A stretch of DNA of 64,000 bases from assembly GCA_016704445.1 (NCBI GenBank), contig JADJAE010000005.1, positions 62,001 through 126,000 of the forward strand, in the 5' to 3' direction. This stretch comes from Deltaproteobacteria bacterium. Lineage in GTDB: Bacteria > Myxococcota_A > Polyangia > Polyangiales > Ga0077539. The notes under the pieces are model-generated. The model saw nothing but the letters and a program-made list of their open reading frames with translations, ran no database searches and had not been told where the DNA came from. How positions within the stretch are numbered: position 1 is the first letter of the stretch; every line of letters begins with the position of its first letter. Shown here piece after piece: positions 47,578 through 57,193 of this stretch. The position numbers and the translations under genes were made by a program.

Positions 47578-47593
47578 TGGCACCCGGGTTGCT
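47578..47593 (+). promoter_or_regulatory. Sigma-54 (-24/-12) promoter upstream of ccoN
   Basis: TGGCACCCGGGTTGCT matches the sigma-54 consensus TGGCAC-N5-TTGCW at all fixed positions, with exactly 10 bases between GG and GC. Transcription would begin near 47604, leaving a leader of about 127 bases before the ccoN ATG. A sigma-54 activator gene with an O2/NO-type globin kinase lies 2.6 kb upstream. Confidence 0.75.
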
Positions 47594-47730
47594 CAGGGTG
47601 CGCGCAAACAGCCTCGCAATCACCGACGAGACGCCGACCCCTACGATGGCGGCCTGATCGGGTTCGCGACTGGCACCACGTCGAACGCATGAGCCTGCTT
47701 ACCACCCCAAGGCGAGGCGCATAGGAACCC

Positions 47731-50077
47731 ATGAGCCACGAACCAGAGACCCCATCGACCGCCGAGTCCTCGCTCATCCGCATCCGCTACAACGATCAGC
47801 TGACGCGGCAGTTCGTCGCGGCCTCCATCTTGTGGGGGATCGTGGGGATGCTCGTGGGCGTGTGGGCTGCGCTGCAGCTGGCCTTCCACGGGGCCAACGT
47901 CGCCCCCTACCTCACCTTCGGCCGGCTTCGCCCGCTGCACACCAACGCGGTGATCTTCGCGTTCGTGGGCAACATGCTCTTCGCGGGCATCTACTACTCC
48001 ACGCAGCGACTGCTCAAGACCCGCGTGGCCTCCGACCTGCTGGGCAAGATCCACTTCTGGGGCTGGCAGGCCATCATCGTCTCGGCGGCCGTCTCGCTCC
48101 CGCTCGGCTACACGCAGGCCAAGGAGTACGCCGAGCTCGAGTGGCCCATCGACATCGCCGTCACCCTCATCTGGGTGGTCTTCGCGGTGAACTTCTTCTG
48201 GACCCTCGCGAAGCGCAGAGAGAAGCATCTCTACGTCGCGATCTGGTTCTACATCGCCACCATCGTGACCGTGGCGATGCTCTACATCGTCAACAACCTC
48301 GCGATGCCGTGGTCGCCCATGAAGAGCTACTCGCTCTTCGGCGGCGTGCAGGACGCGCTCACCCAGTGGTGGTACGGCCACAACGCGGTCGCCTTCTTCC
48401 TCACGACCCCCATCCTGGGGATCATGTACTACTTCCTCCCCAAGGCCGCGGGGAGGCCCGTCTACTCGTACCGGCTCTCGGTCATCCACTTCTGGGCCCT
48501 GGTGTTCATGTACATCTGGGCCGGTCCGCACCACCTGCTCTACACGGCCCTGCCGGAGTGGGCGCAGACGCTCGGGATGATCTTCTCGGTGATGCTCTGG
48601 GCGCCCTCCTGGGGCGGCATGCTCAACGGCCTGCTCACCCTGCGCGGCGCCTGGGACAAGGTGCGCACCGACCCGGTGCTCAAGTTCTTCGTGGCGGGCG
48701 TGACCTTCTACGGCATGGCCACCTTCGAGGGCCCGCTGCTCTCCATCAAGAGCGTCAACGGCCTCGCTCACTACACCGACTGGATCGTCGGCCACGTCCA
48801 CGAGGGCGCCCTCGGATGGAACGGCTTCATGGCCGCGGGCATGTTCTATTGGCTGGTGCCGCGGCTCTACAAGACCAAGCTGCACTCCAAGGCCGCCGCC
48901 GACGTGCACTTCTGGATCGGCACCGTGGGCATCCTCCTCTACGTCATCTCGATGTGGGTCGGGGGCATCACCCAGGGCCTGATGTGGCGCGCGGTCAATG
49001 ACCAGGGCGCGCTGGTCTATCCCAACTTCGTCGAGACCCTGATGGCGCTTCGCCCGATGTACTGGACCCGCCTGGTGGGCGGCACGATGTACCTCACGGG
49101 CTTCTGCCTCATGGCCTGGAACCTCTGGGTCACCGCCCGCTCGGGCGAGGCCACCGACGGCGAGGCGATGGTGCTCGATACCCCCATCGCCAAGGACGAG
49201 GTGCCCTGGACGCGCGTGGCCTTCGGCACCCCGGTGGTGCTCACCGCGCTCGTCGTCGGGATCTTCATGTCCATCGCCGTGATGAGCGAGGTCGCCAGCG
49301 TGACCTTCGCCAGCATCGGCGTCTTCGCGGCCATCTCCGGCGTGATCGCGCTGCAGCTCTCTCGCGAGGACGGCCGCCCCACCTGGCACCGGCTGGTCGA
49401 GGGGCGCGCGGTGATCTTCACCGTGCTCACCGCGCTCGCCGTCTTCGTCGGCGGCGTCGCCGAGCTCATCCCCTCGCTGGTGATCAACCGCGCGGAGATC
49501 GCCACGGTGCGCACCAGGCCGTACACCCCGCTCGAGCTCGAGGGGCGCGACCTCTACATCCGCGAGGGTTGCTACAACTGCCACTCGCAGATGATCCGCG
49601 CGATGCGCGCCGAGACCATCCGCTACGGCGAGCCCTCGCGCCTGGAGGAGTCGATCTTCGACCATCCGTTCCAGTGGGGCTCCAAGCGCACCGGGCGGAC
49701 CTCGCCCGCGAGGGCGGCCGCTACCCAACCTCTGGCACCTTCGCCACCTGGCCGACCCTCGCTCGACCTCGCCGGGCTCCAACATGCCCGCCTATCCGCA
49801 CCTCACCACGGCGCGGGTGGACCTCTCCCGCACCGCCGGCAAGCTCGAGGCGATGCGCGCCGTGGGCGTGCCCTACCGCCCCGCGGAGCTCAGCGCCGCG
49901 CGCGAGATCGCCCAGGCCCAGGCGCAGGCCATCGCCGCCGACCTGAGCGCCAACGGCGCACCGGTCGCGCCCGACTCCGAGGCGGTCGCCCTCATCGCGT
50001 ACCTGCAGCGGCTCGGCCGCCCGCAGGGCAACCCCGACCACGCCGCGGTCGTCACCGCCGCCACCCCGGCGCACTAG
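47731..50077 (+). CDS. ccoNO: Fused cbb3 cytochrome oxidase subunits I and II (CcoN-CcoO); two frameshifts at about 49693 and 49725
   Basis: About 782 residues. The first part is CcoN (about 1-480) with 12 or more helices, WWYGHNAVAFFLTTP (CuB His and crosslinked Tyr region), GPHHLLYT and HVHEGALGWNG. It runs straight into CcoO: a membrane anchor (about 545-570) and the haem c site CYNCHSQMIR near 613. Two missing C residues, at ACCGGGCGGAC and TACCCAACC, break the frame; correcting both gives ..KRTGPDLAREGGRYPNLWH.. and then MPAYPHLTTA to 50077. Fused ccoNO is known in some Bacteroidota and delta-proteobacteria. A high-affinity O2 reductase for microaerobic growth. Confidence 0.85.
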
Positions 50078-50088
50078 GAGCCCGTTCG

Positions 50089-50265
50089 ATGTACCGAGAA
50101 TTCTTCGCCAACCACCCCATGCTGGCGCTGCCCGTGATGTCGCTCGTGCTCTTCGTCGCGGTCTTCGCGATGATCGTGGTGCGCACCATGCGACGTCAGC
50201 CCGCGCAGTTCGACGCCCTCGCGGCGCTCCCCCTGGACACCGAGGAGGTGACCCGTGGCTGCTAA
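50089..50265 (+). CDS. ccoQ: CcoQ-like small membrane subunit of cbb3 oxidase
   Basis: 58 residues, starting 11 bases after ccoNO. One transmembrane helix (LPVMSLVLFVAVFAMIVV, about 12-30) and a short cytoplasmic tail, matching CcoQ/FixQ in size and position. It overlaps the ccoP start by 11 bases. CcoQ stabilises the oxidase complex. Confidence 0.78.
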   Translation: MYREFFANHPMLALPVMSLVLFVAVFAMIVVRTMRRQPAQFDALAALPLDTEEVTRGC

Positions 50266-50839
50266 GACCCCCGCCGGCCCGGCCTACGAAGACCGGGTGG
50301 TGCACACCTATGACGACATCGAGGAGTACGACAACCACCTGCCCAACTGGTGGCTCGCCACGCTCTTCGGGGCGATCGTCTTCGCGCTGATCTACTGGTT
50401 CCACTACGAGGTGCTGCGCACCGGGCCGAGCATCGCGCAGAGCTACGAGCAGTCCGTGGCCGCCGACCGCCGCGCCGCGGCCGCCCGCGCTCGCCTCGCC
50501 GGGAGCATGACGGACGAGTCGCTGCTGGCCCTCTCCCGCGACCCGGCCACGGTGCAGACCGGCCGCCGGGTGTTCGCCCAGAGCTGCCTGGCCTGCCACG
50601 CGGCCAACGGCGGCGGCGGCATCGGCCCCAACCTGACCGACAGCGCGTGGCTGCACGGCAGCCGCCCCACCCGCATCTTCGCCGTGGTCAACGAGGGCGT
50701 GCTCACCCGGGGCATGCCCGCCTGGGGCCCGCAGCTCGGCATGGAGCGGGTGCAGGCCGTGGTGGCCTACGTGCTCACGCTCAAGGACACCAACGTCGCC
50801 GGAGGCAAGCCCCCGCAGGGCACCGCGGCGCTAGAGTAG
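50255..50839 (+). CDS. ccoP: Mono-haem CcoP-type subunit III of cbb3 oxidase
   Basis: 194 residues from a GTG start. The N-terminal HTYDDIEEYDNHLPNWWLATL is the diagnostic CcoP sequence, followed by one helix (about 32-52) and a single cytochrome c domain with haem site CLACH near 112 and axial Met in RGMPAWG near 152. Standard CcoP has two haem c domains and about 290-310 residues, so this is a short form. The protein passes electrons from soluble cytochrome c to CcoO. Confidence 0.87.
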   Translation: MAAKTPAGPAYEDRVVHTYDDIEEYDNHLPNWWLATLFGAIVFALIYWFHYEVLRTGPSIAQSYEQSVAADRRAAAARARLAGSMTDESLLALSRDPATVQTGRRVFAQSCLACHAANGGGGIGPNLTDSAWLHGSRPTRIFAVVNEGVLTRGMPAWGPQLGMERVQAVVAYVLTLKDTNVAGGKPPQGTAALE

Positions 50840-50845
50840 AGGGTC

Positions 50846-52231
50846 ATGTCCGTCCACCTCCCGATCGTCGAGAGCCGAAGCTCCATCCGGGGCGACGGCA
50901 GCCGCCCCGCCATCCACCCGGCCGATGTCCACGGGCGCTTCAACGCCGCCCGCTGGGTGGTCTTCGCGGTGCTGCTCGCCGTCTATGTGCTGGTGCCGTG
51001 GCTGAAGATCGGGGGCAACCCGGCGGTGCTGCTGGACGTGGCGCACCGCCGCTTCTTCCTCTTCGGCGCGGTGTTCAACGCCCAGGACATCTGGCTGACC
51101 TTCTTCCTGCTCTCGGGCATCGGCTTTCGGGCTGGTGGCGCTCACGGCCGTCGCGGGGCGCGTCTGGTGCGGCTGGGGCTGCCCCCAGACGGTCTTCCTC
51201 GAAGGGGTCTTCCGCCCCATCCAGCGGCTCATCGAGGGCTCCGCCGCGCAGCGCATCCGCCGCGAGGCAGGGCCCTGGACGGTGGAGCGCATCGCGCGCC
51301 GCACGCTGCTGTGGTCGATCTACCTGGTACTGGCCCTGGGGGTGGCGCACGTCTTCCTGGGGTACTTCACGCCCATCCGCGGGCTGTGGTCGATGATCCA
51401 GGCGGGTCCCTCGGAGAGCCCCGAGGCCTTCGCGTGGATGGTCGCCATCACCGGGGTGACCTTCTTCAACTTCGCGTGGTTTCGTGAGCAGACCTGCGTG
51501 GCCATCTGCCCCTACGGTTACCGCTGCAGTCGGTGCTCACAGACCCGGACTCGCTGGTCATCGGCTACGACGAGAAGCGCGGCGAGCCTCGCGCCCGGGG
51601 CAAGGTGAAGGGCGAGGGCGCGGGCGACTGCATCGACTGCAACCGCTGCGTGGTGGTGTGCCCCACGGGCATCGACATCCGCAACGGGCTGCAGCTGGAC
51701 TGCATCGCCTGCACGCGCTGCATCGACGCCTGCGACGACGTGATGGCGCGGCTCGACCGCCCGAAGGGGCTGATCCGCTACGACTCGCAGCAGGGGCTGC
51801 ACCACGAGCCCAAGCGCTTCCTGCGCCCGCGGCTGGCGCTGTACGCGGTGCTGGGGCTGATGGGCCTCGGGGCCACGACGCTGGCCTTCCGCACGCACAC
51901 CCCCTACGAGGCCAACCTGCTGAGGCTCGCCGGGCTCCCGTACACCCTGGAGAATGGCAACGTGCGCAACGCGTACGACATCCACCTGGTCAACAAGGAG
52001 AGCCACCGCGTCACCTTCACCATCGATCCCCTCACCGGCGCGCCCTTCGCCTTCGTCATCCCCATGGCAAGGGTGACCCTGGAGCCCCTCGTCGGAGCGC
52101 ACGTCCCCGTCTTCGTCACCATCCCCCAGGGCTCCCTCCAGGGCGACGCCCGCATCCGCATCAGGGTGCGGCCCGAGGGCGAAGGACAGCCGCGGACCAT
52201 CGAGGCCCCCTTCCTCGGACCGAGCCGATAG
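50846..52231 (+). CDS. ccoG: CcoG-like ferredoxin-type oxidase assembly protein; two frameshifts at about 51125 and 51525
   Basis: About 461 residues in three frames. Part 1 (50846 on) has the first helices, ending LTFFLLSGIGF; removing one T from TTTC near 51125 continues as GLVALTAVAGRVWCGWGCPQ, the CcoG/NapH-type Cys motif. A second break near 51525 (CAICPYG..) leads to LQSVLTDPDSLVIGYDE, then two [4Fe-4S] motifs (CIDCNRCVVVCP and CIACTRCIDACD) and a C-terminal Ig-like domain. CcoG reduces Cu(II) to Cu(I) during cbb3 assembly. It follows ccoP by 6 bases. The stop at 52231 is intact. Confidence 0.85.
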
Positions 52232-52287
52232 CCGCTCGCAACGTCTGCTCTCCCACGGCGGGGCGCTCGTCGCTATCCTCCGCGCCG

Positions 52288-53598
52288 ATGTCCACCTCCC
52301 TCCTCGATCGTTCTCTATCGGCTGCCGACGCCGTTCGGCTCATTCCATCGGGCGCCCGCATCTTCGTTCACGGCGCGGCCGCGACGCCCATTCCCCTTCT
52401 GGAGGCGCTCGCGGCGCGCGACGACCTCCACGGCGTGCGGCTCTATCACCTGCACACCGCGGGGCCGTTTCCGTTCACAGCGCCTGGCTTGAAGGACCGC
52501 TTCCGCTCGGTGTCGCTCTTCGTCGGCGAGCCGCTGCGTCGGGCCGTGGCTGACGGCGACGCGGACTTCATCCCGGTGTTCCTGGCCGACATCCCAGACC
52601 TTTTCAGGTCCGGGGCGATCCCCCTCGACGTCGCGCTGGTGCAGGTCTCGGCCCCCGACATCCACGGCCTCTGCTCCCTCGGTACCTCCGTCGACACCGC
52701 CCTCGCCGCGGTGCGCTCGGCCCGCCTGGTCATCGCCGAGATCAACGATCGCATGCCTCGCACCCACGGCCCGGCGTTCGTCCCGCTCTCGCGCTTCGAC
52801 GCCTTCATCACCTCCTCGCGCCCGCTCCCGGAGCACGTGCCCGCGGTGGAGTCCGACGTCGAGCGTCGCATCGGCGAGATCATCGCCGACCTCATCGAGG
52901 ACGGCTCCACGCTGCAGATGGGCATCGGCGCGATCCCCGACGCTGTGCTGTCGCGCCTCGGAGGCAAGCACGACCTGGGGGTGCACACGGAGATGTTCTC
53001 CGACCGCCTGGTTCCGCTGATCGAGGGCGGCGTGGTGACCAACCGCCACAAGGCCGTGCACCCCGGTCGCACGGTCACCAGCTTCATCACTGGGACGAAG
53101 ACGCTCTACGATTTCGTCCACGACAACCCGCTGGTGGAATTCCACCCCTGCGATCGCACCAACGACACGTCGCTCATCCGCAAGAACGACCGCGTCGTCG
53201 CGATCAACTCCGCGCTCGAGGTCGACCTCACGGGGCAGGTGTGCGCCGACTCCATCGGCCACCGCATCTACTCGGGCATCGGTGGCCAGATGGACTTCAT
53301 CCGCGGCGCCGCGCGCTCCCGCGGCGGCAAGCCCATCCTGGCGCTCCCCTCCACCGCCGCGCGCGGAACGCTCTCCCGCATCGTCCCCACGCTCAAGCCC
53401 GGCGCCGGCGTCGTGACCACCCGCGGCCACGTCCACTGGATCGTCACCGAGTACGGCGCCGTGAACCTCCACGGCCTGACCCTGCGCGAGCGCGCCGAGG
53501 CGCTGATCGGCATCGCCCATCCAGACTTCCGCGCCGAGCTGACGCGGGAGATTCTCGCCACGCGCCACTACGTGCTCGGCCCCGCCTCCGGCGGCTGA
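52288..53598 (+). CDS. Acetyl-CoA hydrolase / 4-hydroxybutyrate CoA-transferase family protein
   Basis: 436 residues. It shows the family pattern: LIPSGARIFVHGAAATP at the start, DVALVQVSAPDIHGLCSLG (about 112), GIGAIPDAVLSRLGGKHDLG (about 212) followed by HTEMFSDR, the CoA-site stretch GIGGQMDFIRGAARSRGGKP (about 330) and TEYGAVNLHG near 390. Such enzymes move CoA between short-chain carboxylates. No other fermentation gene is adjacent, so the substrate (acetate, butyrate or 4-hydroxybutyrate) cannot be fixed. It is the last backbone gene before the integrative element. Confidence 0.85.
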   Translation: MSTSLLDRSLSAADAVRLIPSGARIFVHGAAATPIPLLEALAARDDLHGVRLYHLHTAGPFPFTAPGLKDRFRSVSLFVGEPLRRAVADGDADFIPVFLADIPDLFRSGAIPLDVALVQVSAPDIHGLCSLGTSVDTALAAVRSARLVIAEINDRMPRTHGPAFVPLSRFDAFITSSRPLPEHVPAVESDVERRIGEIIADLIEDGSTLQMGIGAIPDAVLSRLGGKHDLGVHTEMFSDRLVPLIEGGVVTNRHKAVHPGRTVTSFITGTKTLYDFVHDNPLVEFHPCDRTNDTSLIRKNDRVVAINSALEVDLTGQVCADSIGHRIYSGIGGQMDFIRGAARSRGGKPILALPSTAARGTLSRIVPTLKPGAGVVTTRGHVHWIVTEYGAVNLHGLTLRERAEALIGIAHPDFRAELTREILATRHYVLGPASGG

Positions 53599-53697
53599 GC
53601 GCCCTCGTCGAGTAGCGCTGCGACTCCATCAGGCTGTGCCCTCGGGACCTCCCGATCGGGCACCGCCCTGATGTCTGGGCGCCGATTCCCCAAATGC

Positions 53698-53737
53698 AGA
53701 AACGCGCACCCGGCGATCAAGCCAGGTGCGCGTTTCT
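53698..53737 (-). terminator. Original tRNA-fMet terminator, now stranded at the left end of the element
   Basis: Perfect 13-bp arms AGAAACGCGCACC and GGTGCGCGTTTCT with a 14-base loop, 3 bases beyond the displaced tRNA CCA end. A similar hairpin sits beyond the intact tRNA copy at 62435-62475, so integration separated the old terminator from the gene. Confidence 0.75.
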
Positions 53738-53740
53738 TGG

Positions 53741-53785
<45 letters not shown>

Positions 53786-54234
53786 AACGCATCCGCCTTA
53801 CTGCCAGTCACTGCTGTCCTTGTAGACCCGCAGTGTGTGTCGCCGGATTGTGCTGTCAACCATGGGGATTGGGGCGAAGCTTGTCGCCCTTGTGGCCACG
53901 GTCTGGCCACGATGGATCGCCGCCTCGCCCTCGGGCACCAGTGGTGGGTTTTCAAGGGCCAGCACTCACCCGTTCGTACCTGACACCTCTCCCCCCTCCA
54001 AGAATATCCGACGCCCCCTGAGCAAGGTAGCCGGGGCGCCGCGTCCTTTACCTTTGGGAAGCGGAGTGGGTTCAACAGTACGGACGGGCCACGTGGGACG
54101 ACTGGCTGCGTTGAACTCTATTCGACCCCCAGACCGCGCGGTCCGTCGAGTCAACGCCCTTACGCTTCCCGGACCGGCAGCACGGCTGGTAACCGACCGA
54201 ATCCCGGCACCCACCGGCCGACCCTTGCGAGCGG
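53786..54234. other. Non-coding left end of the element
   Basis: No convincing gene. Short frames here are antisense or tRNA-derived. It contains one copy of the palindrome GACCGCGCGGTCCG (54132-54145), part of a 19-base stretch repeated at 60241-60259. Confidence 0.6.
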
Positions 54235-55164
54235 CTACGAGACCTTGCCGAGGGTCTCCTGCGCATCCTCGATCGCACCGACGACGGCCGCGAGCGACGC
54301 CACGCGAGGATCGTCGCTCGCCGCGAGCATCTCCGCGGTGAAGGCCACCACCGCTCCGCTGGGCTGTGCGTCACTCCACGTCGCCCATGGGCCTGCGCAG
54401 GCGATCGAAACGGCCGCGCTAAATGCTCGCCGATGCAGCTCTTCAAGTTGCTCACGAGCGACAGCTACTGCCGCCTGATAGGCGATCTTCTGCTTTTTCG
54501 CCGCCCCCAGATTGATCACCGCGGCCTTCTTCGGGCGGCCCCCCGCCTTTGTCTTCGCGATCGCTTTCAGCTCGTGCGCCTTGAACTTCGACACGAAGGC
54601 TCTCTGGCGGTCGTTCTCGATCGCCCCCGGTCGGGCGGCGCGGACCGTACGAACCGCCTCCTCGGCTTCTTGGCCGAGGGCGACCAGCACGCAAGCTGCG
54701 ATGGTGCCGGAGCGGCCGAGGCCCGCCGCGCAGTGGATGCACACGGATCGGCCCGTGCGGAGGGCGTCCACGATCCTCGTCACCAGCCGTCGAGCATCGC
54801 CGACCGATGGGATGCCAGCGTCAGGAATCGCGAGACGCAGTACATCCATGCGCTGCCTCTCGGCCCATGCTCGCAGGTTCGACGCGCCGAGCCGTTCGAG
54901 TTCGTCGTCCTCGACCAGCGTGACCAGCACGTTGACGCCCTCGACCTCCGCGAGCCGGTCGAGATCGGCGGCGAGGTCTCGCTTCCACCGGATTCCAGAG
55001 ATCGCGTGCTGTCGACGGCCGGGGCACATGGTAAGCCCGAGCTTTCCCGGCAGCCCGGTCGCCTCCGGTGGCAGAAACGAGCACCGTAACGGGTCCGTTA
55101 CGGAGGTTCGCAGGGTTCGGGTCACGCTGCTCTGCGAGCCTTCGCGCCTCGACGATTCAACCAT
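54235..55164 (-). CDS. Dual-specificity (tyrosine) phosphatase with C-terminal extension
   Basis: 309 residues; the ATG at 55164 has an AAGGAC site 8-13 bases upstream. The active-site loop HCAAGLGRSG (HCx5R, about 147-156) and the preceding general-acid region (LAIPDAGIPS near 113) match cyclin-dependent-kinase-inhibitor-3/DUSP-like protein phosphatases. The first 45 residues and the last 120 (Lys/Ala-rich, KTKAGGRPKKAAVINLG..) have no match I recognise. No signal peptide, so it acts inside the cell. Element cargo; it could interfere with host phospho-signalling, including the many host Ser/Thr kinases (inference). Confidence 0.78.
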   Translation of the reverse strand: MVESSRREGSQSSVTRTLRTSVTDPLRCSFLPPEATGLPGKLGLTMCPGRRQHAISGIRWKRDLAADLDRLAEVEGVNVLVTLVEDDELERLGASNLRAWAERQRMDVLRLAIPDAGIPSVGDARRLVTRIVDALRTGRSVCIHCAAGLGRSGTIAACVLVALGQEAEEAVRTVRAARPGAIENDRQRAFVSKFKAHELKAIAKTKAGGRPKKAAVINLGAAKKQKIAYQAAVAVAREQLEELHRRAFSAAVSIACAGPWATWSDAQPSGAVVAFTAEMLAASDDPRVASLAAVVGAIEDAQETLGKVS

Positions 55165-55542
55165 GTCACTTGTCCTTCCAAGGATGCGCGCCGCGCACCT
55201 TGCGCGGCATCGTCGCTCCTCGTTCCTCCTGTGATCGTCCCTCACCCACCGGGTCGACGATCTTCAGGGGTGGTGACAGGGTGTGTCGCGATGCGGCGGA
55301 CGTCGAGAGGCAACTACCCGAAATGCATGTATTTTTTGGTGTTTTCCGCACCCGTGGATCGGATCGGCAGCGTCACCCTGGAGGCGCGACCACGGCATGG
55401 ATAGCGGTCGTCGGGACGGGTTCAACCCCGCGTCTCGTGATGCCGTCGCGGGGAGGCATCGAGCCCCTGGCTCCTGGCTTCGGATCGACGACTGCCTGTA
55501 CCCTTCGTCAGCCTTGCCGACCGCGAGGTACGGTCCCGTTCG
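55165..55542. other. Non-coding stretch between divergent cargo genes
   Basis: Intergenic region holding the two outward promoters by inference; no clear -35/-10 pair stands out. It includes a 14-base string (CGACTGCCTGTACC, 55489-55502) repeated at 60335-60348. Confidence 0.5.
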
Positions 55543-56851
55543 ATGGAACGTCCACACACGATCGTCGGCCTCTCCATGGAACTCCTCCGCCGCCGCGGTG
55601 TTCCGCCAGTTGCTCTATCGCTGCCCATCGCGTTCGTGACGGTGCTCGGCGTGGCCGTGATCGCCCGCTCACGCCAGCACCCCTTACTTCGGCCGTCCGA
55701 CGCCCGCCTCGCCACATGGAACGCGGCGCCCTGCGAAGGCTTCCTCGCCTTCGTCGACCCCGCGGTGGTCGCGACCGAAGGTGGTTGGATCGTCGCGTGG
55801 ACACGATGGGAGCGCTCGCGCACGCCGCAGGTGCAGGTTGCCGCGTTGGCCCGCGACGGCTCGCTCCGGGGAGCCCCGCGCACGCTCTCGCCCGACAACA
55901 CCTGGGCTCGCCGTCCCTTCCTCGCCCGCCAGGGAGACCGTGTCGCGGTGAGCTGGACGGCGCGACGCGACAACAGTGAACGCTTCGACCCGAAGCCGTG
56001 GTTCGCGGTGATTGACGCCGACGCGCGCATCACGGTGGCGCCATGTTCGCTGGGCGACGCCGACGAAGAGGGCCTGGAGACCCTCGTCGCCAGCGATGGC
56101 CAGGGGTGGGGCGTTGGATGGACGAGGATCAACGAGCATCACCGCGGTTTCGCCCTCGCTCGCCTCACCACCGAGGGCGTCGCACGCGGCCCCATCACGC
56201 GCGTCGAGGACGACAACACCTGGGCCGCGTCGGCGCTCGTCTGGACCGACGATACCTGGCTGGTCGTGAATGGTGACCACGACCGCGACCGGGTGCGCAG
56301 CGTTCTGCGCCTGCGCTGGTTCGACCGTGGCGGGCACCCCATCGACACACAGCGCATCGCACCGTCGCCCGGTCAGGTCAGTCCCGTCCATGCGGTCGCT
56401 CGCGACGGAGCGGCGTGGCTGTCGTGGGGCGACGACGCGGGCTTCGGGTCGCGGCACGATCCTAGGGTCGCCCGCGTCGAGGGGCGACGCGTCGTGATAG
56501 GTCCGCGCGCGACCGGACCGCGGCGCAGTGGAGGCGTCGCGAGCCTCGCGTGCTCCGCCTTCTCGTGCCTGACCGCATGGACGGGAGTCGTGCGACGACC
56601 GTGAGGACCCCGCCGCCTTGCAGCTCCAGGCACTCGACGCCGACGGGGTGCCACGCGGTCCCGTGCGGCGCATCGGCCCGCCCGCGCTGATCTCGCCCTG
56701 GGGCACCGTAGGCCTCGCCCACGCCGCCGACGAGCGCGACACCCTGGTGATCTGGAGCATCGGCGAGGGCGACACATGGCGGCTGATGCAGACCTCCGTC
56801 GACGCCGAAGGGACCCCCCGACGAACGCCTGCTCTCTTGCCACTGCCGTGA
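55543..56851 (+). CDS. Membrane-anchored propeller-like protein; one-base frameshift at about 56590
   Basis: About 435 residues read at full span. A hydrophobic helix near residues 23-42 anchors or exports the protein. The rest consists of repeats of about 50 residues with forms such as GGWIVAWTRWE, DRVAVSWTARRD, GWGVGWTRI and TWLVVNGDHD, which look like blades of a beta-propeller. The frame stops at 56604 after TAWTGV; dropping one base at GTCGTGC continues as CDDREDPAALQLQALDADG and three more repeats to 56851. The family is not recognised. Met at codon 12 is an alternative start. Confidence 0.6.
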
Positions 56852-57193
56852 GTGCCCTGGTCGATGATCCTGGTGGCTGCCGCCCGAACGATCACCAACT
56901 GGCTGAATGCGCACCCGACGCACGGCGCTCTGGTCGCCGAGCGCGACCCCCTCGATCTCCTGCCGCCGTTACCTGACGGTTCATGTGCAACCCCACGCGG
57001 GAGGTCCGTGACTGTGTCGGTACCTCGGTAATCGTCAGGGATTCTCTGGGGCAGCGACGCGCGATCCCGCGCATGACACCGGCACTTCGTCACGACCCCG
57101 GGGCGCGGATCAGCCCGTCGAGGCCCGCTACGGTTATGGCTCCCTTGCGGAGCTTGCGGCGCGAGGTCCACTTGCACGACGAAGGAGTTCGCC
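56852..57193. other. Non-coding stretch upstream of the 261-aa protein gene
   Basis: No gene seen. It carries a 16-base string TGACACCGGCACTTCG (57074-57089) that recurs at 58118-58133, and a good ribosome-binding site (AAGGAG) just before the next start. Confidence 0.5.

Noticed and set aside
47664..47684. A second TGGCAC string as a sigma-54 promoter nearer ccoN
   Set aside because: The spacing between GG and GC is 13, not 10, and no TTGC follows.
47641..49785. A 714-residue open frame antisense to ccoNO
   Set aside because: Shadow frame, highly charged and without motifs.
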